Program-made: the position numbers and the translations under genes
The notes under the pieces: generated by a model
The model's input: only the letters and a program-made list of their open reading frames with translations
Told to the model about the DNA's origin: nothing
Database searches by the model: none
Part shown: positions 43,086 through 51,982 of the stretch, one piece after another
Position numbering within the stretch: the first letter of the stretch is position 1
How the letters are laid out: every line of letters starts with the position of its first letter
DNA from: Actinomyces urogenitalis DSM 15434
GTDB taxonomy: Bacteria > Actinomycetota > Actinomycetes > Actinomycetales > Actinomycetaceae
Assembly: GCF_000159035.1 (NCBI RefSeq)
Contig: NZ_DS999574.1
Coordinates: 1,022,923 to 1,086,922, forward strand
Length of the DNA: 64,000 bases
Reading direction: 5' to 3'

Positions 43086-44017
43086 GATGCATCCATCCCG
43101 ATCGCATAATTGGCTCCACCTGCGACGGACTGCCGTTGGTAGTCCCACAGCGAGACGACATTGACGGTGAGATCCTCAGTATGTTCTTGGCCGAGAAGCC
43201 GATAGATGTCCGAGACGGAACGCTCAATGACATGCCGCTCGAAGATCTGGTCCCGCACACGACGACGCGTTGTTGCCGAAAGATCTTCCATACCTTCAGC
43301 AACAACGTCGAACGCCACGGGAATCGTCACCTCTGCCTTGTACAGGTCAGCAATGTCGTAGACGAACGATCGTTCGTGGCCGGTGTGGACAAATCCAAGG
43401 CCGGGAGAGCATCCGAGGGCCACGATGACCGCGTGCACGACTCCGTACAGGGCCGCGTGTGCCGCAGAAAGCGCCTGGTTTATGGGATCAGAGGCTTCGA
43501 AGTCGTCCGGCCGGTAATCACGGCGTGTCCACGGAACGCCGGTGCGACGGGAATGACTCCGGTAAATCTCGCGAACGCGTGCGCCTTCCTTTCCGCGAAG
43601 CTGCTGCATTGTCATGCGACTGACATCTTCATTCGCGAATCGCATGCAATACATCTCGCGAGCCACACGAAGCCGCTTCTGTGGCGAGGAAACTCTTGCA
43701 GCTTGCTCGAGAAGAAGACGAGTCGACGTAGCCAGGGAACGTCCGTGCGCGTAATAACGCACACCTCGCTCACCGACCCACACGGCAGTGGTACCGCACT
43801 CTCCGAGGAGCATCATGGCTTGGTGACTGACTGATGTTCCAGGACCGAAGAGGATCGAGGTCAGCGAGGCAGCCGGGAGCCGGATGATCCCCTTGTCATC
43901 CCTCGCCGTCACCGCGCCGTCCTCACGATGGACGACGCAGTGCTCCAGATAGAGAAATGACAACCGGTCCTGGACGCGGGGCAATGCGGAGACCGGAGCA
44001 GGAAGCACCCGCACCAT
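43073..44017 (-). CDS. cas1: Type I-E CRISPR integrase Cas1
   Basis: Catalytic subunit of spacer integration, 314 residues from ATG 44017. Metal ligands correspond to E. coli Glu141, His208 and Asp221: Glu144 in RGKEGARVRE, His211 in GLGFVHTGHERSF, and Asp221/Asp224 in VYDIADLYK. The N-terminal beta domain includes ASLTSILFGPGTSVSHQA. The intact active site implies that the array can still grow. It starts 5 bp after the cas6e stop. Confidence 0.96.
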   Translation of the reverse strand: MVRVLPAPVSALPRVQDRLSFLYLEHCVVHREDGAVTARDDKGIIRLPAASLTSILFGPGTSVSHQAMMLLGECGTTAVWVGERGVRYYAHGRSLATSTRLLLEQAARVSSPQKRLRVAREMYCMRFANEDVSRMTMQQLRGKEGARVREIYRSHSRRTGVPWTRRDYRPDDFEASDPINQALSAAHAALYGVVHAVIVALGCSPGLGFVHTGHERSFVYDIADLYKAEVTIPVAFDVVAEGMEDLSATTRRRVRDQIFERHVIERSVSDIYRLLGQEHTEDLTVNVVSLWDYQRQSVAGGANYAIGMDASWSS

Positions 44018-44022
44018 GGTGG

Positions 44023-44703
44023 TTACCGCACTTTCGCGAGTGTCATGAGACCACAACCGTAGGCTTTGGAACGGCCAATGCCGGATATGAGCGCGGTACG
44101 CAGGAGATCAGGATCAGTGACCTGCAGAAGGCCTTCAAAGACCGTTCGGTTAATCGTCACGCGGTCCCGTCGTCCCTGTTCTGGATTCGACCGACCAAAC
44201 ACAGGCCGTGCCCGACGAACCACCGTCAGCGAGGACCCCACTGACTCCGCAGCCCCGTTAACTGGAAGCATGCGGAAACCATGTGCCGCCGCTCGCGAGA
44301 GCAGCCACTGGCGTTGCTGCTCGAGCGTGACGTGCCCTTGTCGTTTGCCTCGAACACCGATGCCCTGCGAAATCGCTCGGGAAGGGTTGGCGGCTAGGCG
44401 GAACGCCCACACCTGATGCTCAGTCAGCTTGCTCAGGAATGGCTCATAATCAAGGGTTCGGGCCTGCGCCCCGATGCGAGCGGCCTCGTCGAGGAACTGT
44501 GAGCAGTCGGGCCTTGACGGGGTCAGGAGGTACAAGGACATCGTCGAGGATGCCTCATCGACGCGCCACAATACGCGGCCTGGTCCGCTGGAGGCAGTTG
44601 CTCCGGCAGCCTTGAGAACGACGGCGTGCATCACCTGAGGGGAGCCGAGGTACCGGCGTGCCTGTCTCCTACTCGGGTCGAGCTCGATCTTCGTCAGGAA
44701 CAC
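44023..44703 (-). CDS. cas6e: crRNA endoribonuclease Cas6e (CasE/Cse3)
   Basis: Cleaves pre-crRNA at the repeat hairpin base and stays as the head of Cascade. 226 residues. The catalytic histidine is His26 (GSPQVMHAVVL), and the C-terminal glycine-rich loop is GIGRSKAYGCGLMTLA. The start MFLTKIELDP is canonical for the family. It overlaps cas5 by 10 bp. Confidence 0.95.
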   Translation of the reverse strand: MFLTKIELDPSRRQARRYLGSPQVMHAVVLKAAGATASSGPGRVLWRVDEASSTMSLYLLTPSRPDCSQFLDEAARIGAQARTLDYEPFLSKLTEHQVWAFRLAANPSRAISQGIGVRGKRQGHVTLEQQRQWLLSRAAAHGFRMLPVNGAAESVGSSLTVVRRARPVFGRSNPEQGRRDRVTINRTVFEGLLQVTDPDLLRTALISGIGRSKAYGCGLMTLAKVR

Positions 44704-45410
44704 CTTCCCGCCTCCTCGATATCAGACATTGGGTCGTGGCTGTCGGGCCGATCGCTGTCACCGACAGGCACGAAGAGCCTCTCGACTTCCCGAGCTTGGT
44801 AGTCACGTCGTCGCGGATCGAAGGAGACGGGGGAGTCGAGCGTTGTGTATCCGGAGCCTCGCTCATCTGGAGCTAGAGAGGCAGCATCGATGACGATCTC
44901 GGCGCGGAAGCTGTTGTCTTGCCGTAGGCGGAACCAATCTGCGGCCTGCCACGGCTCATCCGTGAGTGCCTGCAGTAGAGAGGCATGCCGGATACCAAGA
45001 GACAACGGTTGACTTGGCGGACAGGAGCGCCGCCCCAGGTAGAGAGGAAACACGGGGTGACGAACAGCTACGTCAAGGCCCTCGAGCAGAGTCTTCTCTC
45101 CCTCGATGGCCGCGAGATAGACGGCGTCGGCAAGGTAGTACCGCTCAGACAGCGGCATGCTTTGCTTGCCGTCCAGCGTTCGAGCGGTGTGGAAGTCACG
45201 CAGCACGGTGCCGGGTTGGTCCTTGCGGACTCCGAAACGTAGCGACAACAAGTCCTCAATCGGATCAGTCCGACGCCGTCCGACGGCGGCAGCCAGCATT
45301 CCGATGACGCCGCTCTTGGTGGGAGCGAGTTCAGTCCCACGAACAGTGAATCTGGACTTGACTCCCCACGACTGCAGAGGTCCAGCAAGTCGAAGGAGGA
45401 GGACAGACAT
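44694..45410 (-). CDS. cas5e: Cascade subunit Cas5e (CasD)
   Basis: Binds the 5' handle of the crRNA in Cascade. 238 residues starting MSVLLLRLAGPLQSWG, the universal Cas5e N-terminus, followed by RFTVRGTELAPTKSGVIGML. The ATG at 45410 shares a base with the cas7 stop (TGATG), so a longer upstream frame start is rejected. The C-terminus after FVPVGDS is a short Asp/Ser-rich tail. Confidence 0.95.
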   Translation of the reverse strand: MSVLLLRLAGPLQSWGVKSRFTVRGTELAPTKSGVIGMLAAAVGRRRTDPIEDLLSLRFGVRKDQPGTVLRDFHTARTLDGKQSMPLSERYYLADAVYLAAIEGEKTLLEGLDVAVRHPVFPLYLGRRSCPPSQPLSLGIRHASLLQALTDEPWQAADWFRLRQDNSFRAEIVIDAASLAPDERGSGYTTLDSPVSFDPRRRDYQAREVERLFVPVGDSDRPDSHDPMSDIEEAGRCS

Positions 45411-46534
45411 CAGCTGTGCTCCGGGGTAAGTCCGTGAGCAGCAGCCTCGCACACCTTTCCAGGCAGGTCAGCGAAGGTGATGCGCTCGCCGAGGCTTGCG
45501 AGCTCTGGGACATCAGCGAGGGAGACCACGAACGAGGCCTGAGGCTTCAGCCCAAAGTTCTCCTCGATCGTGTGCTCGTACCTAGCCAGGGCCTCGACTG
45601 AGCGAGTCAGGAAGCCGTCGGACTCGGTGGTGCGGACGGGCTTCTCGAAGGCACCGACGAGTGAGACCGGCTGGTCGTCCCGCACCGAGACAACCACCGA
45701 GTCCGGCAGCGTCCTGTTGGCAAAGGTGTTCTGCTTCCCAGTGGGCATCGACAGGCAGAAGCCCTCAAGAAACACGCTCAGGGCTCGCAGAGCCGCGTCC
45801 CGGTCTCCCAGGTTCTCGACCAGCATGTCAAGGTTGACGGTCGCGTAGCGATACATCGTTGCCGAGGAGAACTCGACGGTTCCCATCATTCCAGCACCGG
45901 CGTCCTCTTCCATCGCACGTGACTTCTCGTCATCGACGGCGGTGAAGAAGTCATACTCGTTTTCTGCGGCGTGAGTCGAGATGGCGTGCGCGACCTGGCA
46001 TGCAGCATCGACGTTGAGATCGGCGTCGTCGGCGACCATTCGCCCAAACAGGGCGATATCAACCGCATGCTCTTCCTTGAAGATCTTCTTTGTCTCCTTC
46101 GGGTCGATCTTCTCACCTGCGTGAGCAGCGCGGGTAGCCATCTCGGCCAGGCGATTGATCTGACTGGTGGACAGGAAGAGAAGATAGCCAGATTCAGCGG
46201 GTGCGTCCTTCTTGCCGCGAGGTGGCGCGACCTTGATCTTGGCTGCGGAGAACACCTGCTCGGCTAGAGCGAGGGCGGAGTCGGCAAGGTCGGGAGCGAT
46301 CGCGCTGATCCGGTCTGCGAGGAGCTCAACGACTCGTTTGGTGCGGATGCCGACGTCAGTAGCATCGAGGTGCTCGTTGAAGTAGAGACGAGTGGCGCGC
46401 TTCCAGGACTGGCTCGAGACCCGCAGGCGTCGAACACCGCCGTAGAGAGCGGACTTGGGAGAGCCCGAGTCATCTCGGTTGACGCACGAGGGCGGAAGGC
46501 TCTGAATCAGGTGGATGTCGACGAAGGTGCTCAT
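45410..46534 (-). CDS. cas7e: Cascade backbone subunit Cas7e (CasC/Cse4)
   Basis: Six copies coat the crRNA spacer in Cascade. 374 residues starting MSTFVDIHLIQSLPPSCVNRD, then GSPKSALYGGVRRLRVSSQSWKR, both conserved in Cse4. The thumb-region motif appears as ALSVFLEGFCLSMPTGKQN. The start at 46534 is one base after the cse2 stop; the frame is open further upstream but overlaps cse2. Confidence 0.96.
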   Translation of the reverse strand: MSTFVDIHLIQSLPPSCVNRDDSGSPKSALYGGVRRLRVSSQSWKRATRLYFNEHLDATDVGIRTKRVVELLADRISAIAPDLADSALALAEQVFSAAKIKVAPPRGKKDAPAESGYLLFLSTSQINRLAEMATRAAHAGEKIDPKETKKIFKEEHAVDIALFGRMVADDADLNVDAACQVAHAISTHAAENEYDFFTAVDDEKSRAMEEDAGAGMMGTVEFSSATMYRYATVNLDMLVENLGDRDAALRALSVFLEGFCLSMPTGKQNTFANRTLPDSVVVSVRDDQPVSLVGAFEKPVRTTESDGFLTRSVEALARYEHTIEENFGLKPQASFVVSLADVPELASLGERITFADLPGKVCEAAAHGLTPEHS

Positions 46535-46535
46535 A

Positions 46536-47225
46536 TCAGTGCTCCAAGGTTGAGTGGGAGTCAGTGGAATCGGTGTTGTCAGGGGTAGGGGTGTGCTCAA
46601 GGCCGGCGTACTGCCTCGCCCAGGTGAGTCGGACAGTCTTGGCGCCGTCCGCTTGTTGGAAACGAACAAGCTCGTCAGCTAGCGCTGCGTAGTCGAGTGG
46701 AATACGGCGAGCGCGCAGCTGCGAGACGAACGCCTGAAGGTGATGCGTCAGTTCGCTCGTCGTCGTCGAGGTCACGAGTGCGTTGAAACGTGCTCTGGCA
46801 GAGGACAGCTCGTCGTCAGGAGGCCCGATCAGGGTGCGGGCGGCCTGGCCGAGGCCTCGGCCAGGAACATGCATCGGTTCAGTGCGTGACTGCTGGTGGA
46901 TACCATAGAGAGTCATCGCCGTGTGAACAGCGATTTCTTCTCTCGTCGGAGCGTCGCCGTGTCCGGGTGGCACCGGGCACTCGGTGAGCGCCCACACCTC
47001 GGGCAACGCACCAGGGGGCATGCGGGCCGCCCGACGCAAGGCAGCGAGCTCTGCTCTGCCGGAGGACTCTCCGCCGCAGTAGCGCTGCTGGAGGCCTCGT
47101 GGTCCGCCCAGCCGCCTTTCGACCAGGGAACCTTCCCGGCGCAGTGGTCGGCGGCGCCGTGTGGCGGAATCCGACGGGCCGCTGGTGCTCTCGGAGGGCT
47201 GAGGGTCTGAGATGGGTGCTGTCAT
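46536..47225 (-). CDS. cse2: Cascade small subunit Cse2 (CasB)
   Basis: 229 residues, all-helical. It binds the non-target strand and locks the R-loop in Cascade. The core pattern GRAELAALRRAARMPPGALPEVW is typical, as is DYAALADELVRFQ near the C-terminus. The N-terminal 35 residues are Ser/Arg-rich and probably disordered. The ATG overlaps the cse1 stop (ATGA at 47222-47225). Confidence 0.93.
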   Translation of the reverse strand: MTAPISDPQPSESTSGPSDSATRRRRPLRREGSLVERRLGGPRGLQQRYCGGESSGRAELAALRRAARMPPGALPEVWALTECPVPPGHGDAPTREEIAVHTAMTLYGIHQQSRTEPMHVPGRGLGQAARTLIGPPDDELSSARARFNALVTSTTTSELTHHLQAFVSQLRARRIPLDYAALADELVRFQQADGAKTVRLTWARQYAGLEHTPTPDNTDSTDSHSTLEH

Positions 47226-48877
47226 TGATCTGCCCTTTCATCGTCATGGGCTGCGGGGATCTGGGAGCCTGGCCTCGGCAGGACTTCTGCGAGCTTTCTG
47301 CGGAAGAAGAACAGCGCTCGACCGACGTCCATGCGGGATGTTCCGTCCCCGCGGCCTGTGAATGCCGTGCTGGGTGCGTTCTGTGCGAGATGCTCAGCCT
47401 GGCGATGTGCCTCCGAGCGAAGGACCTCCCGCCATTGCTCGGCAACGGACTCGGGGTCCGCGTCTGCGATGTCAGCGAGCCACCGGGGGAAGCGCTCATC
47501 AATGGCTTGGTAGAACTGCGCTCCAGCCCGTTGACGGGCGGCAGAACTAGTATCGGGGCTTCCGCCAGCAGCACGGTCCAGGTTGGCCGCGAGGTTTCTC
47601 AGTGTTCCCGCCGCCTGCTCAGTGACCTCAATAGCGTCGCTCACCAGGGTCAGGAGCCGTGTGTTGTCCCGGCCGAGCAGGGCCGAGGGCACATGAAGAG
47701 TGTCCTCGACGAGCTCAGTAATCACGGCCTCCTGGGCGCCGTATTCCATACCGACGGCGTGGATTGGTAGAAGCTTGCGAGGCGGAATGACGCGCTGATA
47801 CATGAGCCGCTGATAGAACGTGATCACTGCCGGCGGGAGGAAGCGACTGACCTGGCCCCCGGCTTTGGTCGACACCATCGGGCTGAGATGCGGGACGACC
47901 GTCGGGAGACCACGCCACATCGCGCGATCCGTTGGGAGCTTGCGAGGCATGTAGACCGTCGCCTTGGCCTTCTGACTCTGGGGCTCTGAGTAGCGCCAGG
48001 CTGTGAGGGGCTCGACGTGCTGCCGGTTTTGTGGCGTCGCCTTGTCTCCATTGCCGAGGAACAGGGAGGTAACCTCCTCCTTGCCGTGGAGAAGAACGCG
48101 TCGGGTTTGCCACGTGTAGCAGGACACTGGTCCAGTGGGCTGCTTTGACGCGGACCCTCCCGGTCCGTCTGCGGGGCGCTCCCACGGCGGTAGGTCTCGC
48201 GACAGGTCGACTTCCTGCAGCCCTTCGACGCAGTTGCACACCACGGTGTTGAGCAAGAGCGTCTGCTCGAGGTTGTCGCCAGCCAGCGTGATCGTCCCGA
48301 TCTGTCCCGTCCAACCTGGTCCGATGGGATATCCCTTCCCATTTCTTACCTGAGGGTCCCCAACGGCGCCAGAACGGATTCCTGAAGGATCGAAAGCATG
48401 GACATGGATGAGCCAACGTGCTGCCTCGGCCCAGGTCATCTGGGACAAGCCCTCACCCATCCGGGTGGTGAAGAACGGATGCCCGTTCGGGATGTCTGCG
48501 ATTAATGACTCTAGGCCGGAGCTCTTCCCTGAAGCAGTGTGGATACCGGCAACCTGGAAGAACGGCTGCTCGGGATCGCGCAGATCGAAGCGACTGCGGA
48601 ACCGCTCCAGGTAGGTCGATGCGTCCTGTCCGAGGCTTCCTGGCGAGCTCCAGTATTCTCTCCAGACCTCGAGATCCTCTGGTCCGTCCATCGTCCTGTG
48701 GCAGATCGCCAGGAGTAGCCGAAGGATGGCGATGTTCTGGCTGGCGATCTCGCCGTGAATGCCCTCGATCTGTGTAGCGTCGCGAAACAGCGTCAGCAGC
48801 GATACCTCTTCTGACTCACCGCTCAGCCAGGTCACGCGGATCCAGGGTTCGTCAAGAAGATTGAAGCTCGGTGTCAT
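47222..48877 (-). CDS. cse1: Cascade large subunit Cse1 (CasA/Cas8e)
   Basis: PAM-recognising subunit that recruits Cas3. 551 residues. The N-terminus FNLLDEPWIRVTWLSGE, then SLLTLFRDATQIEGIHGE and LRLLLAICHRTMDGPED, are conserved family blocks. The zinc-like cysteines of some relatives are not obvious. The C-terminal four-helix bundle includes LADIADADPESVAEQWREVL. It overlaps cas3 by 4 bp at its start. Confidence 0.95.
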   Translation of the reverse strand: MTPSFNLLDEPWIRVTWLSGESEEVSLLTLFRDATQIEGIHGEIASQNIAILRLLLAICHRTMDGPEDLEVWREYWSSPGSLGQDASTYLERFRSRFDLRDPEQPFFQVAGIHTASGKSSGLESLIADIPNGHPFFTTRMGEGLSQMTWAEAARWLIHVHAFDPSGIRSGAVGDPQVRNGKGYPIGPGWTGQIGTITLAGDNLEQTLLLNTVVCNCVEGLQEVDLSRDLPPWERPADGPGGSASKQPTGPVSCYTWQTRRVLLHGKEEVTSLFLGNGDKATPQNRQHVEPLTAWRYSEPQSQKAKATVYMPRKLPTDRAMWRGLPTVVPHLSPMVSTKAGGQVSRFLPPAVITFYQRLMYQRVIPPRKLLPIHAVGMEYGAQEAVITELVEDTLHVPSALLGRDNTRLLTLVSDAIEVTEQAAGTLRNLAANLDRAAGGSPDTSSAARQRAGAQFYQAIDERFPRWLADIADADPESVAEQWREVLRSEAHRQAEHLAQNAPSTAFTGRGDGTSRMDVGRALFFFRRKLAEVLPRPGSQIPAAHDDERADQ

Positions 48878-51819
48878 CGGGGTGAGACCTCCTTGAGACC
48901 CGTAGACGAGGAGTACTCGAGCGTGATGCCTGCCAGGGTGGCTCGGCCGTGTTCCAGGGGGAGGACTAGCTGGCCAGCAAGCTCAGGAATACTCTGCCAG
49001 GCAGGTACGAGCCGTGTCTCGAGTTCGGAGATCACGGTGTCGATCACGCGAGGGTTGGAGAGCCGAGGAGGTAGCCGTACCGCGGACATCGCCATAGCTC
49101 GTGCGACTTTGGGCTCAGGAGCGTCGTCGTCAGGAATCGGGAGAGCCGGTGCTCCTGCCGTCGGCAGCGTGTAGAGACCGACCTGCCCGCCCTGCCGTCG
49201 AGCGTCGATGAGGATGACCTCGAGAGAGTCCTCGCCGTCGCGTACCTGGGCACGCCCCTTCTCATCATTGTCTAAGGCTGCGGAATGCAGCCATCCGATC
49301 AGCGACGATGCGCAGGACGCGCGTGGAGGTGATGACAGGAGGAAGGTCCGTGCGGCATCGGTCTTCGCTCTCTTGAGCTCGTCAGCCTTGCTCGCGGCTT
49401 CCGCGAGCGCTTTGTCCCAGGCTGGAGGAGTGGATACCAGCTCTCCGTAGACACCCTCGATCAGGGCGTGCACGTCCTGCGGGATGCGTACTTCTCCTGG
49501 TCCTTCCATGACCTTGTGCAGCACGGCAGCGCTGCGCAGCAGGTCCAGGGAGCCGTAGATCGCCTGAGCGCCGCCCTCCAAGGAGGGGCTCTCCGATGTC
49601 GGCGTCGGCAGCCAGTCAACGAGGCAGGTCGCCTCTGTCAGGCTTGCGGGTCGAGGTCGTTCATGGCGATGAAGACGTCCCATGCGCTGGAGGATCAGAT
49701 CGATCGGCGCCAGATCGGTGATGAGCAGGTCGAAGTCGACGTCGAGAGACTGCTCGACGACCTGCGTTGCTACGACGACGGCGCGATGGGGACGGTCAGG
49801 GCCGCTGCGGGGAGGGCCGAACTTCTTCAGCAGCTCGTCGTCCTTGGCGAGCCTGTCACCGACCGTGAACCGTGCGTGGTGGACGCTCACCTCCTCTCCG
49901 AGCTCTGAGCGCAGCAGCTCGTAGGTCTCCTGCGCACGGCGCACTGTGTTCCTGACGACGAGTGCGCACCCGCCGTCGGACAGTGCCATACGCAGGGTGG
50001 GAACGAGCTGGTCCCGTCCGAGCCGATCAACGTGCACGCGGGCCGTACGACCGGCCGATGAGGAACCGACGACGCGGGATCCTGCCAGTCCGGTGGAGAC
50101 CAGACAGGGGAAGGGCGTGCTCAGAGGATCTGGGGACGGGTGTCGTGGCACCCGCTGACCGTCGGCTAGGGCAAGCCCGTGCCGGTAAGCGGAGGTGAGC
50201 TCGGCGCAGCGCGCCTGCGAGAGTGTCGCCGAGAGCAGGATGACAGGTACCCCGTAAGCGGCGAGCCACGTCAGAGCGCGGTCAAGGTAGACGTTCATGT
50301 GTGTGGAGTAGGAGTGGACCTCGTCCACGATGACCACTTTGCGGGAGAGACCAAGATGACGCAGTGCCAGGTGTGGGGACCGCATCGCGCCGAAAAGGAG
50401 GTGATCAACGGTGGTGACGACGAAGTCAGCCAGCATGGCCTTCTTGCGTCCGTTAAACCACGCGCCGATCGCGATATCTGCGCGCCTGCCGTGGGAGCTG
50501 TCGAGCTCGCGACCGGCGCGCGCCTCGATCTCGTCCCAGCCGATCTGACAGGGGTGGGGGAGTGTCGAGTCGTCCCCACCAAGGGAACCGAGAAGCTGGC
50601 TGCGCAGCTCATATCCGCGGCGGCGGAGCTGACCTGCCTGCTTGTTCAGACGCGCACGGCCGTGAATGAGCTGGACCGCGAAGGTCGATGGAGCGCCGTC
50701 AGAGGCATATGCCTCCTCCAGGCTCTCCAACCAGGACAACTCTCGGGCGAACATGGCGTCTGTAGTGGCTTGGGTGGGAAGGGCGAAGAGCACCCCTGCA
50801 CGTCCGCTGCGCGCGGCGAGCACCTCTGCCGCCATGAGTGCAGCCTCGGTCTTCCCACCACCGGTGGAGTCCTCGATGATGAGCATGCCTGGCATGGGCA
50901 TCGTTCGGGCCATCTCGACGGCACGAGTCTGAACCTCGGTGGCCGTGGACCCTTCCGGCAGTGAGAACCGGTGTCTCAGGGTGTCGCTGACGCCAGCCTC
51001 CTCGTCCCTGGGCCTCCATGGTGCCGGAAGCTCGATTCGGGCCAGTCCTTGTGTGACGCGCTGGCGGTGTCGGTCAGGGGCAAGAAGGTCTCGGCCGTCG
51101 TCGTCGGCAGAGACAAGAGGGAAATAGTCTTCAGTGGAGGCCAGCCAGTCAGCAACGATGACCAGACCGGACAGAATGACCAGGAACGGCTGGGACCACG
51201 TGCGCTTAGACCAGTGGGCAAGTAATGAGCTGACCTCGCAGTGCTCCGTCACCAGCTCGAGCAGCTCGTTCTGGACCGTGGTCCACGTGCCGGTGCCGAT
51301 GAGCGGCTCGCGTCCCTCGCTCTCCTGCAGGCTGGCGTACGTGGGCGGGATGCCATGGTGAGCTCCGACTATGCAGGCCAGTGCCTCGGCGGACTCGAAG
51401 GACCATCCGTGAACGTTCTCCAGCCATTGCTGAAAGATGCGATGTCCGGCTAGACCGTGGGGGACTTTACGGCGCTCGAGTGGATCTACTGGGACGCGCT
51501 CGAATCCGGACTCGCACATGCGGTCGTACAGCTCAGGAACCTTGCTGGCGAACGCGGGGGAGGCCTTGCCGATGTCATGGACGCCCGAGATCCATGCGGC
51601 TAAGGCAGTGAACTCCTCAGAAGGGGACAGGCCAGATGGGGACGTGGCGAACTCGCGGTCGATGATCGAACAGATCGATGGGGAGAGCCAGTTCTTGGCG
51701 AGGTGGCGGGAGACGGCGGCCGTATCAAGAAGATGGATCGGAAGTGGAAGCCATCTTTCGCGCTCAGGGTTGTAGCCAGATTTCGCCCAGGCTGCGGCGG
51801 CAGTGCTCGACAGGTTCAT
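48874..51819 (-). CDS. cas3: CRISPR-associated nuclease/helicase Cas3 (HD + DEAD domains)
   Basis: Degrades DNA marked by Cascade. 981 residues from ATG 51819, which follows AAGGAG; the open frame before it has no site. The N-terminal HD nuclease has His29 (PLPIHLLDTA), His81-Asp82 (SGVHDIGKASPAF) and HHG at VGAHHGIPP. The SF2 helicase has Walker A STGGGKTEAAL, the DEVH box VIVDEVHSYST, SATLSQ, and a C-terminal domain with QVVEQSLDVDFDLLI and QRMGRLHRH. All catalytic motifs look intact, so interference should be functional. It is the first gene of the operon, reading away from the two diverged repeats. Confidence 0.96.
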   Translation of the reverse strand: MNLSSTAAAAWAKSGYNPERERWLPLPIHLLDTAAVSRHLAKNWLSPSICSIIDREFATSPSGLSPSEEFTALAAWISGVHDIGKASPAFASKVPELYDRMCESGFERVPVDPLERRKVPHGLAGHRIFQQWLENVHGWSFESAEALACIVGAHHGIPPTYASLQESEGREPLIGTGTWTTVQNELLELVTEHCEVSSLLAHWSKRTWSQPFLVILSGLVIVADWLASTEDYFPLVSADDDGRDLLAPDRHRQRVTQGLARIELPAPWRPRDEEAGVSDTLRHRFSLPEGSTATEVQTRAVEMARTMPMPGMLIIEDSTGGGKTEAALMAAEVLAARSGRAGVLFALPTQATTDAMFARELSWLESLEEAYASDGAPSTFAVQLIHGRARLNKQAGQLRRRGYELRSQLLGSLGGDDSTLPHPCQIGWDEIEARAGRELDSSHGRRADIAIGAWFNGRKKAMLADFVVTTVDHLLFGAMRSPHLALRHLGLSRKVVIVDEVHSYSTHMNVYLDRALTWLAAYGVPVILLSATLSQARCAELTSAYRHGLALADGQRVPRHPSPDPLSTPFPCLVSTGLAGSRVVGSSSAGRTARVHVDRLGRDQLVPTLRMALSDGGCALVVRNTVRRAQETYELLRSELGEEVSVHHARFTVGDRLAKDDELLKKFGPPRSGPDRPHRAVVVATQVVEQSLDVDFDLLITDLAPIDLILQRMGRLHRHERPRPASLTEATCLVDWLPTPTSESPSLEGGAQAIYGSLDLLRSAAVLHKVMEGPGEVRIPQDVHALIEGVYGELVSTPPAWDKALAEAASKADELKRAKTDAARTFLLSSPPRASCASSLIGWLHSAALDNDEKGRAQVRDGEDSLEVILIDARRQGGQVGLYTLPTAGAPALPIPDDDAPEPKVARAMAMSAVRLPPRLSNPRVIDTVISELETRLVPAWQSIPELAGQLVLPLEHGRATLAGITLEYSSSTGLKEVSPR

Positions 51820-51849
51820 AGGGACTCCTTCGTCGTTCGGGTGCCACGA

Positions 51850-51877
51850 TATGACCTGGCGCGAGCTGGGATGAGCC
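51850..51877 (+). repeat. Degenerate CRISPR repeat copy 1, upstream of cas3
   Basis: Read on the plus strand, 21 of 28 positions match the array repeat in its crRNA orientation, including the whole 3' part GGGATGAGCC. Where the stem differs, pairing survives with G-U wobbles: CCTGGC and GCTGGG still form six pairs around GCGA. It lies 31-58 bp upstream of the cas3 ATG, inside the probable cas promoter region, in the opposite orientation to the cas operon. Confidence 0.75.
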
Positions 51878-51899
51878 GGCATAACGTAACGGCGACACC
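51878..51899 (+). other. 22-nt spacer-like segment between degenerate repeats
   Basis: The segment starts GGCATAACGTAACGG and ends ACACC. It is shorter than any normal spacer of the array, as are the spacers of known Cas-regulating RNAs. Its target is not known; no long match was noticed elsewhere in the window. Confidence 0.45.
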
Positions 51900-51927
51900 G
51901 TTCACCCCGCGTCAGCGGGGATCTGCG
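51900..51927 (+). repeat. Degenerate CRISPR repeat copy 2
   Basis: 22 of 28 positions match the array repeat in crRNA orientation, and the CCCCGC/GCGGGG stem is perfect. The 3' terminal bases differ (ATCTGCG in place of ATGAGCC), as is common for a trailing repeat. It is directly followed by a 12-bp hairpin. Confidence 0.8.
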
Positions 51928-51964
51928 CAGGCGAGGTGCTGAGACTTCTCACCCTCGCCTGCGC
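51925..51964 (+). terminator. 12-bp hairpin following the degenerate repeats
   Basis: Arms 51925-51936 and 51953-51964, with an inner TGAG/CTCA extension, followed by TCTTGG. It lies between two divergent genes, where a terminator is not expected unless a short plus-strand RNA ends there. It also precedes the glyA -10 box, so it is not part of the riboswitch transcript. Confidence 0.65.
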
Positions 51965-51973
51965 TCTTGGACG

Positions 51974-51979
51974 TACCAT
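51974..51979 (+). promoter_or_regulatory. Likely -10 box of glyA-folD transcript
   Basis: TACCAT, seven to ten bases before the first nucleotides of the riboswitch fold. No good -35 hexamer is seen. Confidence 0.45.
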
Positions 51980-51982
51980 GGC

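Noticed and set aside
43136-43834. 232-codon plus-strand open frame
   Set aside because: Antisense to cas1, whose motifs are unmistakable.
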